Assembly: GCA_008360955.1 (NCBI GenBank)
Contig: LUCM01005033.1
Span: 1-64,000 of the forward strand
Direction of reading: 5' to 3'
Length of the DNA stretch: 64,000 nt
Source of the DNA: Fasciolopsis buskii
Lineage: Eukaryota > Platyhelminthes > Trematoda > Plagiorchiida > Fasciolidae
Shown here: in pieces, positions 23,818-37,000 of the stretch
Position numbering within the stretch: the stretch's first letter is position 1
Layout: each line of letters begins with the position of its first letter
Translations under genes and position numbers: made by a program
The notes under the pieces: generated by a model
What the model saw: only the letters and a program-made list of their open reading frames with translations
Told to the model about the DNA's origin: nothing
The model's database searches: none

Positions 23818-24350
23818 GTTAGAAGCCCCCAAAACACTTTTTCGTGTCCACAAGTAGATCGGTTCACATTTTTATGCACTCTTTTATGAAAATCTTGCTG
23901 CCCCATGAGAGTCACTGTTTTCGTCAAAAAAGACAAGTTAGAGCTATGCCTCTAGTTTGCCGAAAATCCTGCTGCGAAAATCTCCCTCAGAACTAACTTT
24001 TACCTTCGCAGTTAAGCAAATGTTCACCAATAACCGGAATTTCACCATATGATTTTAGAAAACGAGGGTAACTCTTGACACCTGTTGAAATCTTTGCCCG
24101 TCGACCAGAAGCGCTCAGAGGGGCTATTGATATGGTTCCTTTGTTTGAGTAACTTAGGTGAATTTAATTCTCCACTAGCGTCGGCCGGGGTTGCACCACA
24201 ATTGCGGTAGCGAGATTTACTTTTTTCTGAGGTATGACTTTGAAGGAATTCTTGACAATCAACAGAACAGCTCCAAATTTTCTTCATTAAGCCCTTAAAA
24301 GACTTCCAAAAGGCGGTACCAAAGCCACGGGTAACAGCTCTCTAGAGTAC

Positions 24351-24454
24351 CCAATCAGCAAAAACGCCCCCAAAACCGACCAGAAACAGGCCCGAAACCG
24401 ACCCCTCGCGGTCCGTGAAACCGACCCCAAAACAAGCACTTTGCACCAATCAGC
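24351..24454. promoter_or_regulatory. Mirror copy of the G-rich motif cluster
   Basis: On the plus strand it reads as three AAACCGACC copies at 24373-24381, 24395-24403 and 24418-24426, bracketed by two CCAATCAGC boxes. It lies 3' of the visible aminotransferase exons in this arm, inside what would be intron 4 or downstream sequence. Confidence 0.35.
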
Positions 24455-25104
24455 GGTCGTTTTGGGGATTGTTTTGCAGAAACGTTTTGCATAATCTCCC
24501 CACAGAACTTCCCAATAAAAGCCTAATAAAATCCTAATGTAAACGCCCGTACAAAGCGAGTCGTATAATGCACAACCTAAATTTAAATGGATGCCCATAT
24601 GCTCCTTGCACCGAACTGTATGCCCAACTGCCCTTTCCCAACGTAACGGGTTGCAGCAAGAAAAAATAAGACCACCGTTGGTGTCTGGAAATACATTATA
24701 ATATAAAGTCGACAATATACATCAAATCCTGTGCGGCTGCGTGGATTGGTTTAGTTCATTGAAGAATGAACAGTCAGTTGCGGTTCTTTCATATCCTGAA
24801 ACAAAAGGAATGTGGGTATTAAGTTAGTGCGTTCAGCAGCGCATAACTGGTGCTTTATTTGCTTAACACATAGATAATTATGCCAACCGTGACATTACTA
24901 CTCCTTATACATTTATCTACTGGCATTCAAACAAACAAAAAATAGGCAACTATCCGACGAATAACAAAGTGGCACTTAAAAATGCAAAATAAGCTACAAT
25001 CTGCAACCATCTCATAGTGACAGAGTACGCTGTTCACTGAAGGGCAGTGTCTCTCCTCTTCGGACGAATACTGCACACCAATGCTTCTGAATTTTTCATT
25101 CCAG

Positions 25105-25440
25105 TTAGCTTGCAATATTGTTCTGATGCACCGTAAACAGCGCTTCATCTTCTTCCGGATGTTCTATATGGTTGCGTCGGTTTAGTCCTGCTGGGAAATA
25201 AAGTCTAAGAAACAATCACATCTGAATGCAATACTCACTTACGACGAGGAAACACACTTTAGCCCCATCCAAGGCAGTTTTACAATGAGGTCCTTTCATA
25301 TTCAGCTGCCCCAAGCATTCTGTTGTCAGGAGTTGGCGCAGGACCTCACGGATGCAATCACCATATGCCCCACCCGAGGCGGTTTGCAAGAGCTTTGACA
25401 GCAAACTTACGAAGCCATCAAAGTTCACATTACCAGCCGT
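25105..25440 (-). CDS. DUF4806-like protein, C-terminal two exons (right-arm copy)
   Basis: Exact mirror of 15913-16248: exon to 25239, 48-bp intron 25238-25191, last exon ending with the stop at 25107-25105. It points toward the palindrome centre and converges with the plus-strand aminotransferase copy. The same uncertainty about the 5' side and family applies. That two unrelated gene pieces are present in both arms shows that the duplicated unit was a piece of ordinary chromosome, not a mobile element. Confidence 0.42.
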
Positions 25441-26125
25441 TCATAGTAGCTGGTGTCCTGTACCGGTTCATTCAGTTTTTTGAAGGACCCCAGGTTGTTA
25501 ACAGGAATCCCTCATTCAGTTTATTTCGTTTGACTAGCAGCCGTCAACTATTGTCAAATGGTGCAAAGCTCGTCTTTAATTTTCTCTAGGGATTCCAGAG
25601 TAGCCATGGGAGCACTTGAAAATGGCGACACGACAGTTGGAATGGTTTACTCTTACGGTAAATCTTCTCGCCCCATTCCATTATTGATAGCTTAATCTTT
25701 GTCTTCTCGATGTACTTGCTGGTGCTAGGGTCGCATAGGACACCTTTTTCCTTTTTGAGTGGGTCAGAAAATCCGACGAAATATTCACTGCGAATACTTG
25801 CACTTTGGGCTCAGTATGGGAGTGGACGTGCATGGCCTGAACCGTATTGACTCCCTATAAACGTTTAATGGCAGTGAACAAAGATGAAATTGCGCAAAAG
25901 TTTTGGGGTCCTAAAGATTTAATTGTGAATGATATAATGTTCACGTGTGAACGTTCCTGCAGTCATTTTATTGTAAAACTTGCCTTGGAAAAGACTACCC
26001 ACGTTGGCGCATTACATCTACCAGCAACGCTGAGTTATTAACATTATATGATTCACAATTGAAACCAAAACATGACGCATCGATTTTTCGATAAGCTCCT
26101 CTCATCGTGCGGTCCTGGAAATTTA

Positions 26126-27899
26126 TTTCGATAGGTTTTTCCTGGCATTGCCGTTTTCCGCTACTATTTTACTTCTCTTTTTTACACTCACTGTCTGTAA
26201 CCTAAACTGCCCGCTTTGGTCAAATCAAATTTTCACAATCCTACCATCGTACTCCAAGGTACCCACTTGTTTTCGACTTAAGTATTTGGAGGATTGTTCC
26301 AGTAGCTTTTTCTGCCTTATGCTCAGCCCCCTTTACCATCCATATTTCAGAAGACCCATTTGTGGATGCACAGAGCTGACATCGTAAATTTCGTGTAATA
26401 TTCAAAAGACCTGTCACTTGCTGCCGTTCCGCTGAACTTTAAATCTTCGGATTTCACCCATGCGTAAGGCGTTCTCTGGTAAAACCAACCGCAGTTGTGC
26501 CATTCTGAGATGGAGATAAACCGTTTGGCAATTTAAAACTTATGGTCTCATTTTTGTCATATCTTTACTGAATTATCACCGTCAGTCAGTCCGCAGATGA
26601 CCGTCACAGCTGCCGCGGCAGATTCCGTCATGTGCATATTGTGGGTGGTTTTGCGACCATTCAAAAAACGTTTGATCGCTTTTGGTAGACCTTGAGCTAA
26701 ATGTGTACACAGAATCCCCTGCCTATCGCAGATATAAACGTTTAGGTGTCGATGTCATTTTCTTCATCAATAATCAACGTGCAAGACAGAGATATATCAG
26801 GGCGTATGCTGAGTCCACTGATTTCAACAACGGTGAACCAGCCACCCCTTGTGTACCCATTTCTTTTGCAGTTATTCAAATTTCCCAACTGGTACAAATA
26901 CAATCGTTTTTCCTTATTCGTCGTTGACGATCCGTCCCAAACTGAAGTTGGCAAACGTCACCTAGACTGTAATACTTTTGGTTTTACATCCATTTAAGTC
27001 CCCTAACTTCGGTCAGGAAACCCATCACTGTGTATATTTCAGCTGGAAGTGCGGTTTACAGATGAAATAGCAGCTGAAAATAGTGCACTCTTTTGGCCTC
27101 AGTTGGCTTAGCTTGCTTTAAAATTCTAGCTGATGTCGCCTTGAATCCTCATGCACAGCCAGCTTTAAAGGCTTCACGCCGTCCTGCATTCGTTCAAATC
27201 ATGTCTACCAGCATCGATGTTCACTAAGCAACTGAGCCCATACCGATTTTCTTCTTACTCGGCCACACTCCGAACACGTGAACACTGCAGAGCTTCAGAG
27301 AGCCAAGTGATTTTGCATCCGTATGTACTGTTACGCGGACCCACTCGGGAAATTTATTCGGCCCATTATTCAACCGAGCCAACTCGGGCTCCCCACATTT
27401 AGTGTCTAACAACACCAATCAGCGTTACACGACCTGGATTTTACAGGCAGAGCAACGAACAACCAAGATAGGAAGAGTGTACTACGGCAGTAAAAACGGT
27501 GAAATAATAAACGACTTAGAGATTACTTCGTTTTTTTCCTTGGTTGGCAAGCCTAACGAAAGAAGAAGCAGCGACGGCCGCAACATCGGCGTCCAGTGTA
27601 GCTGAAATTCGAGAACGAACTAAAGTTGCTTTCAAATGAAAAAGTTAGCAGGTCTATGCAGGCAAATAAATCGCCAAAGCAAACCAACAATTTGATCAAA
27701 GGTTCGTGTACAAGCTTCAGCCTAATTAACCGTTCAAACTCTACAGTGTTCTGCCACAAAACTGCACGTAGAGTCAAACCAGTTGATGCAAAACCGTATT
27801 ACCACCGGGTTGTCCCCTGGTACTCTGCCACTGCTGAATTATTGCAATTTACTAAAGACACATTTATATATGCACCGTTTAATGCCTCGTTCCAGCTAG
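26126..27899. other. Unrecognised DNA right of the palindrome
   Basis: Pyrimidine-rich on the plus strand with open frames under 95 codons. None shows a domain I recognise. The part from about 27.4 kb may be the decayed gag or protease region of the gypsy element that follows, but no protease motif is legible. Confidence 0.4.
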
Positions 27900-28880
27900 G
27901 GTCCTAGCAGTTAACCGTCACTGCCGATCACCGACTTGCCGTCTGGTCCTCGTGCGCGGGCAACGTTATATAATCAACATCCATGGTACTATGCTCCGGT
28001 GGACGTTTCCTATTTGCCCTGGTCTAGTGGTCATTAAAGCACAGCCTGCAGACCACCCGCCTTCCTCATCCTCCGGTGCATCAATACGACGATTCATATT
28101 GCATTTGCGCTTCCACATTTCCCGAACCCCAGCAGGTCAAGACTGCCCTCCACGGGTTCCAGAACTTACTGTACTTAGGCGTCATCCATCCATTTGACAG
28201 TATTCAGTCATCCACGGCGTACATGCTTCCGAGAAAGCCCTCAAACGATTGTCCATTTTAGTGAAAGATGCATTTTAAGCGGGCCAACCATCAGAATCGG
28301 CGTGGGAACTTCCATATCCACAATATCACACCAAGTCCGGGCATCAACACTGTTCGCAATGAAATTGACGCTTTACGGATATCCCATGAAATTTCCATGC
28401 GGAACACACTTAAAGCTGCTCGAGCTTCTAGGTATGCCCTTCGGCCCCGCGTTCCAGTGCTACACTTACGGTATCACTTGTGGCTTGCACTTTGCTTACT
28501 TTTACACAGGGGAAGATCTTGTTGCCAGCTCCGATGTCATTGAACGTAAAGTTCATCTTTGCCAGCTGTTTTGGACTCTGGCAAACCACTAGATGACCCT
28601 CGACGAAACAAAGACAATAATTATTATTCCATCACCTAACTCTCTGTGTCACATTATTTATGCCAGCGGAACTTGCCGCTAACGATGAAGTCACTGACAC
28701 ACACATATTTCAACGCCAGCCAGATTTAAACAAGGTCAGCGGTCAACTGTTCTTGCAACTACAATAGTGACTATGTAAAAACTCCTGCGATGACGGCGCT
28801 TGAGAAAACCAGCTATGGTTGACTTTAAATTCCTCATTCAATCTTTGGCATCCGCCCTATGTTTGTCTTTTATCTATTCC
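27900..28880 (+). mobile_element. Decayed Ty3/gypsy retrotransposon, reverse transcriptase region
   Basis: Scattered plus-strand frames retain the order of a Ty3/gypsy pol. Near 28120-28260 there is a segment like the start of the RT domain (VKTALHGFQNLLYLGVIHP.. and MLPRKPSND). Near 28425-28590 come LGMPFGPAF (family: RMPFGL), a damaged YxDD position where the Asp pair reads GED, then LVASSDVIE and HLCQLF. After 28592 comes TLDETK followed by a remnant of the GH-I-ASG motif. Stops and frameshifts interrupt every block, and the catalytic motif is altered. No LTRs were found, so the insertion is old and incomplete. Confidence 0.62.
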
Positions 28881-28911
28881 CTCCTTCATTAAAGAAATAA
28901 CATTGCACACT

Positions 28912-29039
28912 GTTTTTCAGGGAGGAGATTGTGATAAACGGAGGGTTGCCGAGTGGAGAAGTTGACTGGAAGTGACAGCTTAGAATGCACGACCTTCACT
29001 TCCAAACACGACGACCTTATCAACTTTGCAACCGCTGGC
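28912..29039 (-). repeat. tRNA-derived SINE copy
   Basis: Aligns with 3301-3430 along its length: shared AGAGGGTTG-like, AGTTGACTGG, ACGACCTTC, TCCAAAC, ACGACCTTAT and ACCGCTGGC words in the same order. The B-box is mutated here (TTAGAATGC). It lies at the end of the gypsy fragment and may have inserted into it. Confidence 0.6.
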
Positions 29040-32000
29040 ATTGATCTTATTCCCAAAATCCGCGTCGTGTCTCACGCCTCCTTCGCCACCACTAGGCGTG
29101 TCTTACAGCATGCGGTTTAAGCACATGGGAGCCACTTGCGGCCCATACTTGTGGCTTGTATTCCAGGGAACCCAAATATGGCGTGTTTGCTCGCCAAGCG
29201 AAAACCGTCAAAATAGAATCCAGTTGACGTGCACTGTTGGCATGAAATTCGACGGACGGGTTTTACCATTGACTTCCCCACCGAAACCCCGCAAATCTGA
29301 TCCCCTGAAAGCTAAGACGCTGACCTGCGGCGTCACATTTGATGGCCCATGCATCCAACATTGGGATGTGATCCGTGCTTCACTGGATCCTTACTTCTGG
29401 CGGTCAAATCAGAGTACAGTTCTGATAATTGTTACCTTGCTGCACTTTTCATCAACGTGCACAATCCTGGACAGCAAAAGGTTGAAAGCCCATAGATCGG
29501 TTGTCTCGACCACTCATTGATATCAGCTCTTTTAAGCGCCGAAACTTATTTCTCCCTTAGGAACAAGGGCCGCATGCAAGCCGATCGGTGCTCCGCTCGT
29601 GTCACAGATCCCAACGTTTAGCAGTGGAAGTGTACTTTCTTCTCGCAATGATGTGCTAGGTTCCACTCCAAAAGCTTAAACCAATGGGCTCATTCAGGAG
29701 GCCTGATGGTTGTTTCTGTAATATTCTCGTGAATATCGCTATCACCGTCTCAAGGGATGATCTACCCGATGATCTGTCTCGATTGTTTCACTCTTTGGCA
29801 ATAAGCAATCCCGTGCTTGATGCCGACAGTGAAATTGTCCCTAGGGGACCAGTGGATATCGTGCTCGGGATCACCCACATGGATCACTGAGGATCGTGTG
29901 GCCCGGGTTGGTTCCACATCAAGGGTAAGCTTCCTTGGACAGTCGGAATGCAAAGGATTCCATCCAAGCCTTATCGCACACAGGCCAGTGGTCTGTTAAG
30001 CCTTTTTACCGAATACTTCAAGCGGCTTCATTTGGCACAGCGATCCACTATGGACGGAAAAGCTGCATGTTCCACTATTAGACATTTGAAGCAGTGCAAA
30101 CTGACCCCCCAACCCCACGAGCACTAGTGACTTACGGCACTAAAAAGTGTATTCCCGGGGAGATCATCTATAAAGAGGCGAATGGTACTGTTGGTTATCT
30201 CAATCCTTTTTTACCTCATCCTTCATGCTGATCCAAAAGAAAACGTAACTAGTCAGATCTCCTTTCGGCTGTCGTTCGTCTGCAAGCATCCAGAGCACTG
30301 TATTCACTTCCTTCTGCATCCCCCAAACGAGGACCACATAGGTAAAGCTATTTGGGCCCACAAAATGTCCGCTGGTGCCTGGAATATAATCAACTGTGTC
30401 CCTGGCGGTCGAAGAGAAACTGCCAGGGCCGTCTGGCTCATGCCGAAAGTCACGGGTACAGCCATAACCTGCAGCGTATGCTGCCGAGAACTGACCAGAA
30501 ATGCCCATCACTAAAATGCCGCCTACATTTTCCCACGATGAAGTAAGCCACAGATCAAATCAATGGTCTGCTTGCTTATGTGTTAGTCAAACAAATGTTA
30601 CTGAGACTACACTATTGCGAGTTAGCGACATGAAGCTGCAGTCCTTTGAAGCCTTCATTTGCTATCACTTGTTACACATTTCCGGGAGGAGTTGTCAAAC
30701 GGTCTTGGCGGACGTCTCATGAAATTAACTATGGACATGCTTTCCCTTAAAAATATTTGCGTGCCGTTTTGCACTCGCCTGCACGGAATGCGTTTTAGCA
30801 AATGAACTTTCAAGTGTAGGATTTTACATGGTGGACATTGGATAGAGCGCCTTGTTGTTGAACACTGATTAACCGTGTTCCCTTCAATTCAGGCCCAACG
30901 GTCAACTGTGAGCCTCGGAGCTACGGAAATCGAACCTTTTCCAGGTGCAATTTTCCAGTTTGTTTCGTCTCAGTTCACTGTGTTGCGTTTAGTCAGAGGC
31001 CCCGTTATTTTGCTTTCCCGGAAAAGGAACGGGTGTGGCGCCTCGCCTAAGTAAACATGGTGCGAAACATATAAGTGATTTTTAATTGCGGAACCAGGCT
31101 TCTAGCTAATTTCATTTCAACATTATTAGCGAGATCAACCAAAATACCCAGGTCCAATAAGATGTACAGAGTCAGTACTGGTGTTTGCGCATGTGGCCGT
31201 TTTAAGTTGATTCAAGATTTTTACAGTTCAGAACTTAAAATGGTCCTGGACGGCTCCACCGTTGGATGAGTGATTCACCTCAGCGACCCTCACCAGTGAT
31301 ACCAAGTCGGTCATCTCAAGCCATCTAGTACCGTAATTGGCAGTGGCTCATGCATCAACCAATCAGATAAAGTAATAGCTGAGCATCAGGCTATTGTTTA
31401 AAACATAATCGGTCGTGGCCCTCCACAGTACTTGGTCCTCTCTCTCGGGAGGTATAGAGCATCGCTGGTTCACTTGCATCTTTATGGTTCACTGTTGTCC
31501 AATCTTCAAAATGTTTTGTTTATCCATAAGTGAAAAATCATCTCAATGCCCTCGACTTCTGTAATCAGCCAAGGAATTTGATAGGGCACGTCACGGGAAA
31601 TCGGTGCACTAAAATCATAACCATTACGGCATTCACGAATCAGCAGTCTCGTTAAAAAATCAGAAAGGCAATTCGACTGACCATTCCTAGAAAGCCCCAA
31701 AACCGTAGGTTGCTAGAAAAAGGAGAGGCATTTTATAGCTGAAGCGAAAATGGCCTCGCTGAGAGAAGAAAACACGAGTATAAAGCAGCTGACTTCGAGA
31801 TCAATTTCGTTGGTTTGTGTCGCACAGCAGGAATATTCACCAAAAGGCCCCGGACATAGGTGAGTTCGATAAGCGTGATGAAGAAGTCATCCTGAAGGAC
31901 GCTTCCTAAAGAATGAATTTTCTCGGGGTGTCTTTGTAGGCTTTCATCCGCCATATACTTTCAGGGCTCGGCAAATATCAACGTAATGAGATATCATGCA

Positions 32001-34000
32001 AGACATCCTCTGAAGTTCACGGTGTCTTAAGTAAAGTGAAATCTGAACACTGGGTCACGAGAATAACTGAGATGGCGCAAGCGTAACGATACGGGTTAAA
32101 GCTGCTGAAACTATAAGTAGAGAAAATGCCAGACTAGCTCTCCAGGAAACAGTTGGTTTGGCAGATGGGACACTTTAAACTCAGGCCTTTGTCCCGCTTC
32201 CGTTTCACTGTTGTGTTATCCCTATGGAAGTCAGCATATCAAGTGGGTATACTAAACAAGCGGATCCATTTCCCGCTGAGATTACCAACGGCTCGAAGAC
32301 TGTTCAGACTGGAAGCTATCCCGGGGACAAACGGTGGGGAGCTTTGTAGAAACCGGAAGCTTACCAGTAAGGTTAAAATTAGCTGCAGACATTTCTTCTG
32401 GTGTCCTGATTTTTTGAAAACAATGTGCGATAGAATTATGACCGGGCATTCACAATTTGGAGTAATGGGACCCGGCGTCATTGAAAACCCAGCATTATGA
32501 TCGGTCACCTTTTACACCAGGGTTATATTATTCTAGTCTGGAAAAAACCCAAGGATTTCAGAGAAAAGACTCGTTGCCCATTTTCTTCATTTTCATGCCG
32601 CGCAGTGACAACTATTGTCGGGAGCATCAGCCAAAACTGAAGGTCATTTCCCGTCGACCCAGTGCTCTAGCTTCGGTGACCTACCCCTGCGGGTCACCTA
32701 CAGCAAGGTGTCCCAAAATCCTGCATCCGCGGGCTCTTTTAGGTCTATCTCCAATTTTCTTACCTACTTAACTGTCACTAACGTCGGATGCTAGCATATC
32801 AAACCTCTCCATATCTATCTACTCTGACCTACGGTACCCATACATAAACTACCGGAACAGAAGTGGCTTAGAACCCTGCATTTCCGTCGGCGGGTCCCCA
32901 ACCCATCCGTGTGAATGCGTTGTCATCACCACTAATGAGTTTCCAGCCACTCAAGGCTTGCCAGTTCGGCATCAGCTTTCACAACCCGCGCCAAGCCTAT
33001 TCTGACAATAAGTTACTTCCCCTTACATCTTATCATCCTCTCCCAGGCTGCCACCGACAGTGTATCAGGTACTCGCTTGACAATGACCGCTGTTTTCTTG
33101 AGAACTATCTCCCCCCAACACTATCTCAATGATCGGGGAACCCAAGACTGCAGAAATCTACGCTCTGATTAGCCATGCCACCTGGCAACGCCGTGTATCG
33201 TTCACCTTAAATCCATATAACTTTACTGTCCATGATTGGGTTGCGGAATCTTATCCCGCTGATAAATCCTTCCCCTCGAAGTATGAATCCTTTTCCGAAT
33301 CCTTACTTCACACATCTTTTGGCCTCTTGGCCCAAGTAAAGCACCTTGTTTTTGCAAACACCATCTAGCAACAAACTGCTCTGTACTACCAACGACTTTA
33401 TATGGTTTTCACACTCTCTTGGAGACCTCAAAATGCATGTTGTATGCACCTGCCGTCCGTTTGTAAAATACAAGCAGCGTATGGACTCCATCACTTACTC
33501 GCTTTATTTCGGGTCAGACCAACAATCGCCTACTTACATTACAACCGGTAAAGTTAATCTTCCCAAACACAGCTGGTCAGAACTTTCCGTTTAAAATACC
33601 CCCCGTTAATCCATCTTGCGTACGTCTGGGCAAATTGTCTCAGTCCATTGGGAAGTCCATAAGTGGTACAAACACTTTTGGCCTGTTGTCTCATCCCAAA
33701 ACCCTTCAACTCGGCAATGACGTGCCGCCATGATGAGTTTGGTTGTGTGTGTTTTCGGTGGCCGATATTCTTACGTCACGTCTCGGTACCGTGCTATTCA
33801 AGTCGATGCAAATTGTTCTGGCTCTAAAGGCAAAAAGGAGGTCGAGGCCAGTTGCTTTCAGCTCTCCACTGGTCAAAATTGCATGCAACGAGAGTGCAGT
33901 CAACGGAAAAGCACCAGTCGGAGCTCCGGATTTTTTAAAAATCGATAACACTGGAAGGCAGGTCATTAGAATGGAGCGGCCGTAGCCCCAATGAACTCAA
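29040..34000. other. Pyrimidine-rich unrecognised region
   Basis: The longest frame (29026-29520, 164 codons, plus) begins inside the SINE and has no recognisable domain. Other frames up to about 115 codons (30182-30514, 32153-32500) also lack motifs. The plus-strand C+T bias that starts in the spacer continues here. It could contain more decayed gypsy sequence, but I found no RNase H or integrase motif. Confidence 0.4.
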
Positions 34001-37000
34001 CAGACGAGTAGTGTTGCTTGTCGGATCGATACAGTAGGTATCACAGTTGTCTTCAAGCGCGATCCGTCCAGATGGCCAAAAATCAAGAGAACCGTGGTAC
34101 TAAACCGATGCCAATGTGAATAAAAAGTAATCACTGTACTGTCGACCTTAGTAGCCACCGAAATAAGCCAAGGTAATCAATCAGCCAGTAAAGTTTACCT
34201 GAATTGCAGCATTAAAATTATCGTCTAGTGATCCACTGTCAAACGATTCAACCAAAGCCCCAACCCGAAGATAGCTTGACGAAACGAAAATTCAGTGAAC
34301 AACGGACAGCTGAGGTTAATGTTGAAACAGCAAACTATGAACCAAAAAGGCAAACAATCAAACTGTACAGGTTCATGTTTTGGTGTGCTCATTCAAATAC
34401 TAAAAGCTGCAAAATAAACTGAAGGTGTCTTACAGCTTGATGCGAATCGAAGTTCCCGGTGTTCTCAAATACATAGTCGGAAGGAGCAAAATATTTGAAC
34501 AAATACTAAGAAAGACAACGAACGCCACTCGGGTCAAGACGGAAACTTATATTCTAATAAACTGCCATTTTATGATGCATGATTGCCCATAAAAGTATTT
34601 AGACAAGGAAATGCTTAGTTGATTTTAGAAAACAAAAGTAAACAAGGCAATTTTTTATCAGTATCCGCATCTTGTTGCCACTGTGACAGGCAATAGCAAT
34701 AACTTTAGAAAGAATGGAAGCACACGCTCAAATTCTGAGAAAAACGGTGAAACGCATGCAATATCTACGAATTTTACATACAAACGAGTCTTTCTAGCGT
34801 GGTAGTTTTGTAAAATAAGGTAAAGGAAATTACGAGGGTGGTAGAAGGAGGCAAGTTCCAGAGTGCAGGTGAGCAACAGGACTAGGGATTTGCTGGGATG
34901 TAGTGCTAGTTGTATGCCGGGATTAAGACACAGGGGAAGAAAATCCTGCTGGGAACAATATTCTATCAGAATTCATGGGATTGCTGCCACACAACTGACT
35001 TTTGAACTCTTGTGTTTGTTGTCGCTTGCCTGAAAGTTTATGTTCGCGCTCACCGCAAGATTTTATCATTCACATGTTTGGGACGCGCGTGAACCAATCG
35101 TCTCTTTCTGAGCGGCGCTCTGAGTCGGTCATTGTACGCTTTAGTTTCATTCATTCTTGTACACAGATAGGTATTATAATGAAGTTTAAAAGGGAGTTCA
35201 TGAATCAATTGTCTTCTTGGATTTGGGACTAAAATTTGGCTGCACATCGCTCCAACGCAGCTTCTGCAGGGTACCCGCTGAGAAAGTCGCCTTTTGCAGA
35301 TGAAGGTAATAAGTGTATCCGACATCACAGCCGGACCCGCAAAATGCTGCAACGGAGCCTTTGGTTAGGTATGTGCCAAAAGAAGGTAAAGAAATAGGGA
35401 GGCAATATGGGAGTTGTTTCGGTGGAGACATAATACGTGTAAAGCAATCTGATAAAGGGAGGCTCCTAGTAGCAGAATCCCAACGAAACGACTCTCGCAG
35501 TATCTTTTATGGTATTGCTTGGAAAAGCGACAAATCAGGATAATTTAATGGTGATAACCCAGGCCAAGAAATGCGTAGTCGCACTGACGGGAAATTGTTA
35601 GTCAGGGAGTAGTGCTTCATGAATTTGGGCTGGTTGGTGGGGCTTACTGATGGTGTGATCATCAGTTGCAGAAATTAGAATATATTTCACATGCAGCGTG
35701 TATGGAAAACGGGCTATTGCCCAATTCAGTGGAATTAAAAAGCGGAAATATACCTACATCACAGGATTTTTACCGAACAACCGAAAAAGTGAATGTGGAG
35801 TCCTAAAGAATTCAACTGTTTCTGTCCATTTCGTAAAAAGTTGGTCCAGAGTGATCATTTTCTGGTTACCGTCTGTAACATGGCCGAGGTTGATTTGCTA
35901 AAGAAAATGCAAGTGCCAAATTTTGGGAGAGACTTATCATGTGTTGTGTGGGCTAGAATATTCCTGCTTCTCTAATTTGAGACGGGCAGATAATAGATTA
36001 ACCGTCTGCTCTGCTCTTACCGTTTGAAGCGGAGCCAGTTCTGATGAGTTGAGAGAAGGAACAGTATAATCCAAGAGGTTCTGTTGTGAAACTGCGTTTA
36101 CCAATGGTTATTTTCTCGAGAAGAGCCGAGACCTGTGGTAAGCATGATCACAACGTGCCATTTCAGAAATCCCAGAATCATCCAGTGGCAAGAAAGGAAA
36201 AATTCTAGAGGGTAAACACTAACACAAGACGGAATCACGTTAGCCGCGTCTCAGCATTAGTGAGTAAATAGACGTGAACAAAAACTCATTTGAGGGTTTG
36301 CTGATGAGGATATTTGAGATCGCTACCCGCTCGCGAACTGTGGTTTCCTAGTACACCTCTAGGACCGCTATGGCTACCCCAGGTTTGCCGGCGGCCGCAT
36401 TATCCAGAGTGCTGCAGCTAATTTGAAGTGCAGAAATGTAATCTCGGTCTGCAATTACTATACTGAATCTAGGCAGGGAAGCCGCCGCATAAACGGAAAT
36501 TGTGTAACAGTCAGTGGATGCAAAATAATAAATTATACAGTAGCCATTCTGACAGAGTTGTGTCGTTCCAAGTTGGGGTTACCGCATTATCCGTACTTCT
36601 TCGGTAGTCCAGGGAAATATCGCCTTTTCTACGCATTCCTGCAGTATAAGGAGCCTACATGTGTTCCTAGCAGGAGGAACCATCATGCCCCAGACATCCA
36701 ATGAGACACCGCAATTATGTGGATGTGAGAAACGCCGACATGCGAATGACAACTCAAGATCTCATGTCGTCATTTTCGGAAAATGTCATGGTTCTTCAGA
36801 ATCTCCAAGACGAAATGAAAACTGGTACCCCTGTCGTCAGGCTTGTTTAAGGGGTGCAAAGGTAGGCAAGTTAAATCGGTGGAAGCGCTCCAATGATGGC
36901 TCAGAAGCCTTGCGGAGATGAAATGATAAATTGCAAGACGTCTTTAGTCGCAAGCAAGCGACATACCCTAAGGGGGGAAATTCTTTCAAACCGTCTACGG

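Larger units (their letters stand above)
21665..26108 (-). repeat. Right arm of a 4.44-kb inverted repeat
   Basis: Reverse complement of 15245-19688, with no mismatch in any segment compared. It carries the plus-strand GOT1-like 5' half, the minus-strand DUF4806-like tail, the SINE head and the motif cluster. Outside 26108 the match decays: 26108-26125 still matches 15 of 18 bases against 15245-15228 and then disappears. Unlike the simple fold-back expected from a missed sequencing adapter, the arms are separated by a unique spacer. Confidence 0.95.

Noticed and set aside
29026..29520. 164-codon plus-strand frame as a gene
   Set aside because: It starts within the SINE copy and has no recognisable domain; the long frame probably reflects the C+T bias of this region.
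33706..33966. Minus-strand 86-codon frame as a conserved exon
   Set aside because: The composition looks protein-like, but neither edge has a usable splice site leading to a continuing frame and no family was recognised.
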